A stretch of DNA of 64,000 nucleotides, taken from assembly GCA_030674185.1 (NCBI GenBank), contig JAPXFY010000023.1, positions 24,301,116-24,365,115 of the forward strand, in the 5' to 3' direction. The stretch comes from Monoplex corrugatus. Taxonomy: Eukaryota > Mollusca > Gastropoda > Littorinimorpha > Ranellidae. The notes beneath the pieces are model-generated. The model saw only the letters and a program-made list of their open reading frames with translations. It was not told where the DNA came from and searched no databases. Positions 10,507-20,401 of this stretch are shown here, piece after piece. The translations under genes were made by a program, and so were the position numbers. Each line of letters begins with the position of its first letter. Position 1 is the stretch's first letter.

Positions 10507-11098
10507 AACCTCCTGATGAACTTGACGGCTTTATTTTGTGTGCTATGGTAGGCAAGAGATGGTAGGCCTACAAAAAGTGACACTCCATTGATATTAGGAA
10601 CACTTTCCCTTAAAAAAGGCGTTAAAACATGAACTAAGGTGCTCTAGTCGCACAGACTCAGTTGCAAAACTTGTAAAAACAATTTCCAGATTTTTAGATA
10701 AAATCTATAAATTTCTGTTCATTTGTTGTGTAAAATTACTAAAAACACTCTGAAACATGAAAATCTTATAATCTACTAATCATTTCTCTACAAAGCAGCT
10801 TTATAAACATTTCCTTCTTTGTTTAGCTATTTACAGATTATGAAGGAATGTTCAATGATTATTCACTGGAAGAAACAGATAAGTCCAAATTATGACATGT
10901 TAAGATTACGTAACCACAAAACAACATTAAACTATACCTACAAAGCTAAACACTTATATCAGTAACCATGGATACATGAAACAATCGTGTGAAATTTTCG
11001 AGACACTATCATAATTGCTGAGAGGGCTATAGTATGAGTCTTTGAATTTTAAAATGTGATTTTCTCAGTTTCACTTTTTTGTGACTTATCTAGATTTT
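10507..11098. other. Non-coding AT-rich spacer
   Basis: About 590 bp downstream of the transposase-like gene. I see no gene or recognisable repeat. Confidence 0.6.
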
Positions 11099-11161
11099 CC
11101 AGTGGGGTCTTCATATATATATATACATATCTATACACACACATATATATATATACATATA
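11099..11161. repeat. Left arm of an inverted repeat split by element A copy 2
   Basis: CCAGTGGGGTCTTCATATA at 11099-11117 is mirrored as TATATGAAGACCCCACTGG at 12777-12796, on the far side of the Tc1-type element. AT dinucleotide repeats fill the inner part. Removing the insert leaves a palindrome of roughly 25-bp arms around a TA-rich centre, that is a hairpin or small MITE. Confidence 0.7.
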
Positions 11162-12771
11162 TACTCCTAATCATAATTTAAGGGCCACTTCTTCCTTCCT
11201 CTCTAATTTTAAGTTGAAATAATTGACAATGTTTAGAATTGATTCTATGTTTTATTTCATCATTTCCACACCTGTTTTGGAAAAAGAAATTAGCACAATG
11301 ACCCATTAGTGAACAGCACATGCATTTAAAGGAACATCCCCCCCTTTTCAAAAAACAGAAAGTGTCAGATTTGGCCAATCTGTTTTCAATATCGCGTGTG
11401 TCCGCCCCGAGCCTGGATGCATGCTTCACAGCGCCGATGCATCGACCCCACAAGGGTACGGAGTGTGTCCTGAGGGATGGCCGCCCACTCGATCTGCAGG
11501 ATGTCGACCAGCCTGGCCAGGGTGCCCGGTGGGGGGTGGTTGTCCCTGATGCGCCTCCCGAGCACATCCCAGAGGTGTTCAATTGGGTTCAGGTCAGGTG
11601 AGCACGCTGGCCAGGCCATACGGACGACTTCATGCTGCTCCAGGAAGTCGGTCACAAGGCGTGCTCGATGCGCAGGTGCATTGTCGTCCTGGAAGATGGC
11701 GCCTTGACCAAGGTCCACAAGCGCAGGCAGTGCCACAGCCGCCAGAACCTCGTCCCGGTACCGGACCCCGTTCAGGATGCCGTCAATGGGGAGCAGGGGG
11801 GTCCGGGTACCACGGCTCATGCCACCCCACACCATCACCGACCCGCCGCCGTACCGGTTATGCTCTTGGACAGTGGCGTCAGCGAACCTCTCCCCTTGAC
11901 GTCGCCACACCCGAGCCCGGCCATCGTTAAAGGTCAGGGTGAACCTGGACTCATCCGAAAACAAGACCCGGGCCCACTGTTGCCTTGTCCAGGTCACGTG
12001 CTCCCTGGCCCAGGTCATGCGGCGCACTCTGTTGACCGGTGACAGCACGGGTCGGACGGCCGGTCTCCGTGACCTCAAGTTTGCCTCATGTAGCCGTCTT
12101 CTCACCGTGCTGCAGCTGATGTTAGCACCTGTTGCGTCCCTCAGCTGACCCCTCAAGGTCACCGCAGTGGATGCCCTTTCCCTCAGGACGGAGAGGGCAA
12201 GGTAGCGGTCTTGCTGTCTTGTCGTTACTCTGGGTCGACCCGTGTGACGCCTTTCCTGGACTGCTCCAGTCTCATTGAAGCGCTCCAGCAGTCTCTGGAT
12301 TGTGGAATGCGACACTTCAAGTCGTCTAGCAACTTCCCGCTGCGCTAGGCCTTCATCAAGCAGAGCGAGGGCTCTCCCCCGCTGCTCATCCGTCGTCTTG
12401 CAAGCATGGTTAAAACGAACCAAGAACGGGTCCTTTTTATCCTCGTCTGCGGGCAACTTTGGCTGGAGTAGTGTTCAAAAAGGGCTTGCCTTGCACGTGC
12501 AAAGCGAATTTTGTCGCTACCTTGCCTGCGTCGTCAGAGAGACCCTGCTGAAGATTCGACAATTTCGTGTGGAAATTGTCTTCCTTGGGCCGCCCATTGC
12601 AAATCGGCAAATCCCCAAACACGTGCCAAAAGGAAACTGCAATGTTGTCTGAGCTCTTATCCATTCAGTTACGGCAACGAATTGGAGAAAAGAGTAAGAG
12701 AAAATAGGTTATTTCTCCTTTCAAAAATTGACTCAAAAACGTTCCTGGCCCTTCAATAATGACGTGTAGTA
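11162..12771 (-). mobile_element. Tc1-type DNA transposon, family A, copy 2 (1,610 bp)
   Basis: Minus-strand copy of the 1,617-bp element, 7 bp shorter. TA duplications lie at 11160-11161 and 12772-12773. The terminal repeats are as in copy 1. It is inserted into an AT-repeat-filled palindrome. Confidence 0.96.
11386..12406 (-). pseudogene. Family A transposase, start codon put out of frame
   Basis: The catalytic region is uninterrupted (FSDES, QDDNAPAH, SPDLNPIEHLWD, DD34E) and ends at 11386. At the N-terminus one of two tandem GACGGAT units is missing, so the usual ATG (12406-12404) is out of frame with the body. The long frame can be extended upstream to 12456 only by using a TTG; no in-frame ATG occurs until RRMTW, about 130 codons in, after the DNA-binding domain. 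Without non-AUG initiation this copy should make no full transposase. Confidence 0.85.
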
Positions 12772-12798
12772 TATATATATGAAGACCCCACTGGAAAA
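12772..12798. repeat. Right arm of the split inverted repeat
   Basis: Reverse complement of 11099-11117 with AT repeats adjoining; see that entry. 12799-13810 beyond it contains CA repeats, a (GA)n run at 13065-13105, a poly-C run at 13707-13724 and no recognisable gene. Confidence 0.7.
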
Positions 12799-13814
12799 CA
12801 CACACACACACATACATATGTATATACAAAGAAGAAAATCAGTGGGACAGACAGACAGATGCAGCTTTCCTCCTGATGATGTGAAGTGTCATCCCTTTTC
12901 TATCTGTTAAAGAATAGGGTTGGGGATTCAAATCGGCTAAGTATGTGCGTGTGTTGCCTGTGTGCATTCACGCACTCTTGTTTGTGTGCCTGCGTGAATG
13001 TGCGAGCGTCTGTCCGTCTCCGTTTTCCTCTCTCTGTTTGCTCTAGAGAGGAATTAATGTATGTGGAAAGAGAGAAAGAGAGAGAGAGAAAGAGAGAGGG
13101 AGAGAGCGAGTTTGATTTTATTTCGAACTGTGTGGATAGTAATAATAACGCAAGCTTACTATCCACGTGTATTAGAAGAACAGGAAATAATATATTGCAA
13201 CATGAAACACTTTAAAGCAAAACATGAAAGCAAAACACGCACATTCACACAAAGAAGAAGTAAAGTAATGCATTTCACGAGGACTACATGCATGTGTATG
13301 CACACAAACCGTGATAGGGTTTCATTCAATACCTTGATCTAACTCTGTTATATTCCGAATACATCTTTCTATGTTGAGGTAGGAATTTTATTAAAGTGGA
13401 AGTAGAAGAGAATTCCTAGAATATGAAATTCAACAAAACGGGTAATTGTGTGTGTATGGCTTGACTGTCCCATTCTCTGTCTTCCTCAGAAAGTAGATTA
13501 TGATCGTTGTAAAGATTAACCAACAATTTCAAACTGTTCGTTTATAGATAAATATACAGGCACTAGGTTATGAATAGTAACTAACCAATCTTGTCTGAAA
13601 AAAGAGACCAATGAAGAAGAGCAAGTGAAACATTAAACAAGAAGGGGGGTGTGGGACTCCATGTGCCTGCATACAACCGAGACAAAAAAAAATTGTGTCG
13701 TAGAAACCCCCCCCCCCCCCCCCAACCCTAAATAAAAATAAATATGAAAAATCAGGCTGATAAAGACAGCAAATTTTGTTTTTGATGGGACAGTCTGAAC
13801 TATGTCAAGATGGA

Positions 13815-14005
13815 AATGTCCATCATCATCATCAGGTGCCTTGCCACATGGTGTTGGCGATCATGGCCTTCCATCTGTTTCTATCCCTTGTTGCCGCAAG
13901 CACATCTTCCACCCTCTCTGTCTTCAGCCATTCTGCAAGTCCGTCCAATATTTTTTCCCTGGGTCTACCTGGTGCTCTTTCTCTCCAGCTTTCCTGTTGT
14001 GACCA
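13815..14005 (-). pseudogene. LINE 3' end relic with GAT tail
   Basis: The minus strand reads GRPREKILDGLAEWLKTE, then ATRDRNRWKAMIANTMWQGT, a stop, and a short (GAT)n tail ending near 13820. The same terminal peptide pattern and tail occur at 62844-63080 on the + strand. Such an R-x-x-W-x-x-x-(I/V)AN-x-x-x-x-GT ending is typical of some RTE-like LINE polyproteins in invertebrates. Only the last 55 or so codons are present. Confidence 0.7.
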
Positions 14006-14154
14006 GGTGCTCCAATTCTGAAATAAAATAGATCAAAAAGTCAGATAAATCTCATTCACTAAAACATGATTAATCAGAAGACCATGATAAGAAAAAGGAA
14101 GACAGGGAAATAGGACAGTCAAGCCATACACACAGAATACCCTCAAACACACAC

Positions 14155-14405
14155 ACACACAAACGGATACAAAGGATGCTGAACCAAACTACACTCTTGT
14201 CTGTTAAGCGTGTGACCCATGACCAAAGTTGTTATCCTCTCTCTGTCTCACAGATATTAACATTGCTTGAAACAAGTAGATAAAGCATAATAAATATTTG
14301 AAAACAGTAAATAAAACATAATAAACACCTAACACGTATCTTATGTTCTGAAAGTTGGGCTTTAAGGTGAAAAACAATCATTGAGTTAACTGCTATATAA
14401 CCTAA
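14155..14405. repeat. Duplicated block, copy 1 (parts A then B)
   Basis: Part A (about 14158-14250, GGATACAAAGGATGCTGAAC onward) recurs at about 15396-15480. Part B (14262-14405, ATTGCTTGAAACAAGTAG onward, with CTTATGTTCTGAAAG) recurs at 15060-15207. The order is A-B here but B-A in the second copy, so the duplication was rearranged. No coding capacity. 14406-15046 shows no gene. Confidence 0.7.
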
Positions 14406-15046
14406 ATAAAACAGAAATGTTACTCGCAGAAAACAGTGGGCTGGTTACCATCGGTGATTTCAGACATTTCTTCCCTTTCATTTTGTTTTATTCCTTTCTT
14501 ACAGGACTTATTAGTATTCTAGATGCAACATGAAGACAGCCCTTTCTAATTATACGAAGTCAATCTCAACTCTTTCAAACTAGAATTACTATTCCCAGTA
14601 AATAGTGGGAAGATTACTAAAGCTAAAGGTGGGTTTTAGATGTCATTTGTTACTTTTCCTTTTATTTCATGCCTTTCTATTCAATACATAGTATTGCTTT
14701 AGATGTCGTAAATCTGTGAAATTACTTCCTTGTTTACGCAAGCATTTAAAGTGATATTCAACATTTCAAGGCCAATTTGGAATTTCTCGGAAGTCGTAAT
14801 GTTCAATTTTGTCTCCATGTAGGCCTATTTCAGATTTCAGATTAATGGGCCATTTCTCTGTTCACTTTTCAATCTGCCATGTCCTAATATGCTGGTTTTC
14901 TGTTAAACAAGTGCTGAGCGCTAAAAAGAAAGAGGAAATGTATGCTGGCACATCTTTTTCTCTTACCATGGTCTTCTTCCGATTAATCAGGTTTAATTAA
15001 TGAGATTTATCCGACTTATTGATCTATTGTTTTATTTCCTTGACTT

Positions 15047-15260
15047 TTGTGGATATTAGCATTGCTTAAAACAAGTTGATAAAACTTAGTGAATGTTTGA
15101 AAGCAGTAAATAAAACATAATAAACACCTAAAACGTATCTTATGTTCTGAAAGCTGGGCTTTAAGATGAAAAACAATCACTGAGTTAACTGCTATATAAC
15201 CTGAATAAAACTTTAAGAATTTTACACAACAACAGCAAAGCAACGACAACAACAACAACA

Positions 15261-15291
<31 letters not shown>

Positions 15292-15480
15292 ACACACACG
15301 CAAAATGCGCTCCCGAACACGCGGACACACACACACACATGAACACACACACACGCATACACACACTCACTCATTCACTTACACACACACACACACGGAT
15401 ACAAAGGATGCTGAACCAAACTACACTCTTGTCTGTTAAAGTGTATGACCCATGACCCAAGTTGTTAACTACTCTCTATC
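15047..15480. repeat. Duplicated block, copy 2 (part B, CA microsatellite, part A)
   Basis: Second copy of the block at 14155-14405, in reversed order of parts and separated by an AAC/(AC)n microsatellite at 15225-15395. Confidence 0.7.
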
Positions 15481-15608
15481 TCACACCCACACACATTTAT
15501 TGCTTCAATAACCAGTGATAATCTTTCAGACTGAGCATGTCAGTTGGCCTACACACTGGCAACATCATAAGATGGAAGTGGGAAAAGGATTTATGGGACA
15601 CTAAACTG

Positions 15609-16150
15609 TTATTGCTGCTGTTTTTGTTTAAAGCGCAGCTGACAGTGTAGAACCATATCAGGCTATGACTGCTTCAAAACATACAAAACATCAACAGGGA
15701 AAAAAAAATCAAAACTAAGCACACACATCAATGCATTTGCGCACACAATCCAAGGACATGCCCCTGGCGCTGACCACTCCGTCCAATCTATCGTATAAGG
15801 GATTTAGAAAAGACACCTGAATAAAAATTTAAACATACCTAAGGACACCAAAGCATATATAAAAACGGGCATAAATTACCTAAGACTGCTTCTGCATATC
15901 TCACTTCCCTAGAGCCAAAAATGCACTTAATACACGTACCCAATTATGAATCATAAGTACGCAAGACTTTATCAAACACGTACAGATGAATAGACAAGCA
16001 AGGCAGAAAATGATAGGAAGAAATGACAAAAAGCAAAGGAACAAGGCAGAAACAAAGAGTGACAGAAAAGAAGAAATTTGTAGCACAGAATTTCCAGACG
16101 GTGGGGATACTATTTATACTGAAAGAGTCTCCAGCATCCCCACGGGGGCA
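15609..16150 (+). repeat. Dispersed retroposon-like repeat R1, copy 1 (542 bp)
   Basis: It begins with a T-rich segment and GTTTAAAGCGCAGCTGAC, then an ACCATATCAGGCTATGAC motif. It continues through an AATGCATTTGCGCACA segment to GGAAATTTGTAGCACAGAAT and ends in a C-rich/G-rich hairpin. A 14-bp direct repeat (GGGACACTAAACTG, 15595-15608 and 16151-16164) flanks it exactly. Other copies: 34707-35178, 38149-38698, 40430-40957 and truncated ones in 42.4-48.5 kb, all on the + strand. It has no frame, no obvious A/B box and no poly-A tail. Confidence 0.85.
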
Positions 16151-16164
16151 GGGACACTAAACTG

Positions 16165-16545
16165 ACACTATCAGAATGATTGATGCATTAAGATGGGCAA
16201 CAAATAGAGCAATGTTTCTTATGTAGCAGGCTGAGTAACAAATATTTACATAAGAAATCAGATCAGGGATCCATCCCTCACTAAGTTGAGCTATATAACA
16301 TCTGCCGTGAAATACACATTGTGATAAACATTAAGGTACAAGCGGTAAGATTTCCATTAACAACACAGAGAGTTTATCTATTTATGTTTTTACACGGAGG
16401 GGCTGTCTATTCCCTTGTTTAGTCTCTGTCCTTCGTCTGCTGTGTCTGTTTTTCCCCATTACCGTCTCCCGTTTCCTCTATCCATCTACTGTCTTTTGAA
16501 TTACAAACAACACAAAAGCAAAAACCCGCAAAAAGAGCAAAGAAG
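16165..16545. other. Non-coding spacer
   Basis: Nothing recognisable beyond weak AT-rich sequence; no gene or known repeat seen. Confidence 0.5.
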
Positions 16546-17087
16546 CAAACCAGATATGATCTCAATAAACTAAAAGATCCAGAAATCAAAGCCGAATACC
16601 AAGTTGAAACAACCAACCGCTTCTCTGCTCTCTTAGAAGAATGGACAGCAAATGAAACTTTGCCAAACGATATATGGAAGGACATGAAAAAAAAAGTATA
16701 CACTGAAACTGCAGAGTCAAAACTTGGAAGGCAGAAAAACCAACCACCAAAGCCATACATAAACAAAGTTTTCCAACTGGCCATAGAGAAAAGCCAAGCA
16801 TGAAGGAACAAGATAGAAGATTACAAAAGACTGAAAAATGAAATAAAAACCAAACTCAGAAGAGATAAGAAAGCATGGACAGAAGAAGAGTGCTCACAAA
16901 TCACAGAGGCAAATTTGAGAGAAAAACAAAAAGAAATGTTTCAACAAGCAATAAAGATGAAATCCACAAATATTCAAGGAAAAAATCAAAGCATACAAAG
17001 TAAAGAAGGCGAAGCCTTAACAGAGATGGAAGATATTCTATCAAGATGGCATCAGAAAATGCATCTATAATGCCTCAAAATTACAGA

Positions 17088-17195
17088 AATTCTTCACTTT
17101 AACAAAGGAGAGGTCCTTACTTTATCTGTCCGCATGTAGTGGTGGCTGTCACAGGGAGATGAAGATGTCATCTAGATGGGAAGCCTGACACAGCA
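17088..17195. repeat. Short dispersed repeat, copy 1
   Basis: A block starting TTCACTTTAACAAAGGAGAG and ending near GAAGCCTGACACAGC recurs nearly identically and in the same orientation at 24268-24370. Here it interrupts the LINE between linker and RT. I see no inverted ends. Confidence 0.7.
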
Positions 17196-18463
17196 TCACA
17201 GCAAAGGACTTTTTCATGAAAAACACATCAAAATTTCCAAAATATAGTCCCGGCCTTGACTTTCAAGAATTCAAGCCAAAACCTCTTGTCAGTGAAGTCA
17301 GAGTAGGAATAGATCAGCTCAAGTTAGGAAAATCACCTGGACTGGACAATGTCCCAGGCGAACTGTTAAAAAGAACACTGGAGAAACAGGTGCAACTACC
17401 TTACATCATCTATGTACAACAATATGGGAATAATGTCAAGGGCTTGATGACTGGAAGCTACAAGAATCTGTCATGCTATATAAAAATGGGAACGCCAAGG
17501 ACTGCAGTAACCATAGAACCATCGCCCTAATCAGCCACACCAGGTAAATACTGCTAATCTTCATACTGAACAGAATGAAACAAAAAGTTGAAGAACTCTG
17601 ACTATCAGGCTGGTTACAGATCCAACAGGGAGGCTGGTAACAGATCCAACAGGGGCACAACAGACATGTTATTTGTCTTATAGATTTTGACAGAAAAATT
17701 AAGGAACAACAAACAAGAAGCTTTTATTATCTTTATCAATTACCACAAGGCCTTTGACAGTCACCATCAACTGTTTCACACAATGGCAAAGACGGGCTTC
17801 CCCAAACACTTCATGTCACTAATAACAGCATTATACGAAGATCAAAAAGCGACCATCAGATGGAATGGTGCACAATGGAATGGTGCACATTGCAAATATT
17901 TTGGCATTAAAAGGGTAGTCAGGAAGGGCTGCCCCTTTCGCCTCATCTTTTTAACTTATGTACAGAGCAGGTTATCAGACAGGCAGATTTAGACGAGATG
18001 GGAATAAAGATCGGCCTCATATAACCAACCTGAGATACACAGATGATGCTGCATTAATGGCAGATAACATCACAAGCATGAAGAGAATTCTCTATGGAGT
18101 AAATGCAGCAAGTTTTAGGGCAGGATTGAAACTGAACGGAAAAAAAAGAGTACTGCTCATAGCAAGAAAAGAAGGCCAGGAACATCCAAACATTCAAATA
18201 AATAAAAGAAAATTAGAAAATGTCCAACCTTTCAAATATCTAGGATCTGTAAAAGCAAACGACGGCTCTTGTACCAAAGATGTGAAAACAAGAATTGGCA
18301 TGGCAAAACAAAAAACGGTCCAGTTACACAGTGCAATGGAAAGACAGAGGGCTTCCCAAAGATTTAAAATCAAGAATCCGGAACACTTTGATTAGGCCTG
18401 TTTTAATATACAGTTGCAGAAGCCTGAACACTAAGAAAAGATGAAGAAAATAAAATCACTGCA

Positions 18464-19056
18464 GCAGAAATGTGGCTCTGTAGACAACTTCTTAGAGTCA
18501 AATGGACAGACAGAAATGTGGCTCTGTAGACGACTTAGAGTCAAATGGACAGACAGAAATGTGGCTCTGTAGACGACTTCTCAGTCAAATGGACAGACAG
18601 AAATGTGGCTCTGTACACGACTTCTCAGAATCAAATGGACAGACAGAAATGTGCTCTGTACACGACTTCTCAGAGTCAAATGGACAGACAGAAATGTGGC
18701 TCTGTACACGACTTCTCAGAGTCAAATGGACAGACAGAAATGTGGCTCTGTACGCGACTTCTCAGAGTCAAATGGACAGACAGAAATGTGGCTCTGTAGA
18801 CGACTTCTCAGAGTCAAATGGACAGACAGAAATGTGGCTCTGTAGACGACTTCTCAGAGTCAAATGGACAGACAGAAATGTGGCTCTGTAGACGACTTCT
18901 CAGAGTCAAATGGACAGACAGAAATGTGGCTTTGTACACGACTTCTCAGAGTCAAATGGATAGACAGAAATGTGGCTCTGTAGATGACTTTTCAGAGTCA
19001 AATGGACAGACAGAAATGTGGCTCTGTAGACGACTTCTCAGAGTCAAATGGACAGA
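18464..19056 (+). repeat. 46-bp minisatellite inside LINE coding sequence (13 units)
   Basis: Thirteen units start with CAGAAATGTGGCTCTG and end AAATGGACAGA; most are 46 bp, a few 43-45. The unit is the LINE segment encoding MWLCRRLLRVKWTDR. The left edge is GCAGCAGAA and the right edge GACAGACAGAA, so the amplification lies between two CAGAA direct repeats. Because 46 is not a multiple of three, successive units shift frame, yet all three frames stay open over most of the array. Confidence 0.95.
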
Positions 19057-19389
19057 CAGAATACATGATAGTATACCAAAGGAACTGAATGTAAAGCGCC
19101 AACTGCTAAAAGAGATCAACAAAAGAAAGCTGAAATATGTAGGCCATGTGATCAGAAATACCAAAACAGATTTGATACCAACAGTCCTGCAGGGGAAAGT
19201 TGAGGCAAGGAGAAGAAAGGGATGACTGCACACCTACTTCAACAAGATTGCTGATGTCTGTGGTCTGGGGATCCAGAAGTAGCTCACAGGTGTCTCAATC
19301 GTGGAGAAGGCTTGTGGTGTTGAGCGTGACACCTACTGCCAATCCCAGCAAGGTAGAGAGGTGAGGTGAGGTGATAAGGAAGAATTTTT

Positions 19390-19938
19390 AAATCTTTCAA
19401 TTTATCAGGATGTAATCAATCTGATTTCTTGTACGAACTCCTGGATTTATCCATGTCCATTTTCTTCTATTAAGTTCAAACCAATGTTGGATGTCTATTG
19501 TGAAACAAAAAATGAATAAAAAAAAAAAAAGGTTAAAAAAAAAGTTGCTCAAACCAAGTGATTCCTATTATGAATAAATTCACTTGTGCCCACTCAAGTT
19601 TCTCTCCCCTTTCATTTCATGTGCCAAAGTCATGAGGTCTAATAACTATGTCATCTACATTTTCCTGTCCCACTTCAGTGATAAAATTTCCCATGGTTAT
19701 TGTACTGTTCTCTGAGTTTCACTGAGCTTAGTCTGTCTGTAATTCTTATACAAGTTGTCAATTTCCTCCTCAGTTCTTGTGGATGTTGGTGCATATACTT
19801 GGATGTTGTTGATATCAAATGGCTTGCCATCCAATCTAACTAATAAATATAGTCCAGTATCCTTTGATAGACTGTGGCTTGTCACTGTCCATTATGATGC
19901 CTACTCCTGTGACTTGTCACTGTCCATTATGATGCCTA
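19390..19938 (-). pseudogene. RTE-type LINE endonuclease relic, downstream part
   Basis: The minus strand reads LDGKPFDINNIQVYAPTS, homologous to LGGKPFDIDIIQVYAPTS in the relic at 6640-7735, followed by a degraded remainder. Its upstream half lies beyond the inserted element, at 23933-24010 (IIYSGEDTHMKEE). The whole 19.94-23.93 kb composite is therefore an insertion into this relic. A sequence around 19518-19545 is poly-A-rich. Confidence 0.75.
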
Positions 19939-20165
19939 CCGCAGTTCTGAAGCGCAGAATCGCCCAGGTTCGCTCCCCGGCGTGGAAAAAAAAAAAAAAA
20001 AAAAAAAAAAAAATAGACAACAGCAGAAGGGCATCCAGGAGTCATGACCTGGATGTGGCCCGGCCCCCCGAGAGTGTAAGGAATTCAGGGCCGAAACACT
20101 TGTCTAAAGGGGTTACTTCTCTGAAGACCTTCTGTTGACTAGCTCTCCCTAGAGTTTCTTTCTAC
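19939..20165 (+). repeat. Left direct repeat of the REL-type LINE
   Basis: It contains CCGCAGTTCTGAAGCGCAG, a B-box-like GGTTCGCTCCCC, a poly-A run (19985-20013), and a body from CAGCAGAAGGGCATCCAGG to TTTCTTTCTACC. The same ~190-bp body plus head lies at 23697-23932, behind the LINE frame, nearly identical apart from the A-run. The left copy lacks the first ~35 bp of the tRNA-like head. Confidence 0.9.
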
Positions 20166-20401
20166 CTGCACATGGTCAATCCATTGACTTCCGGGAATAG
20201 TTCGGAGGACATTCGGGAAAGACCGAAGGACACTGGGAAAGACTAGATCTGCGGGCTTTGTGGGTTGGCTTCCCACCTTGCCTTTGATAACATGCCACGA
20301 GTTCTTTAAATGAAAGATGCTCCCAGGATTCACCGAAAGGGGGAGAGAATGATGAATCCATCGGCACTGACTCCATCACGACTGGAAACGCACAACGGAC
20401 C

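Larger units (their letters stand above)
16550..19350 (+). pseudogene. RTE-type LINE, linker to 3' end, multiply broken
   Basis: Blocks in order: EN-RT linker (YQVETTNRFSALLEEW, 16600-16650); RT fingers (GKSPGLDNVPGELLK, 17327-17370); KAFDSHHQLF, the first catalytic Asp (17748-17777); YTDDAALMA, the catalytic YxDD-type box (about 18032-18058); then GLKLNGKK and FKYLGS. The C-terminal MWLCRRLLRVKWTDR segment is tandemly amplified (18464-19056). It then continues as a KRKLKYVGHVIR-like end and QSWRRLVVL near 19290. The C-terminal motif set is that of RTE/BovB-like LINEs. Frameshifts and stops separate most blocks, and a foreign ~105-bp repeat interrupts it at 17088-17195. The endonuclease is missing. 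Confidence 0.85.

Noticed and set aside
16130..16150. R1 as a Helitron because of its 3' hairpin
   Set aside because: The end lacks CTRR, the start is not TC, and copies have 12-14-bp target duplications, which Helitrons do not make.
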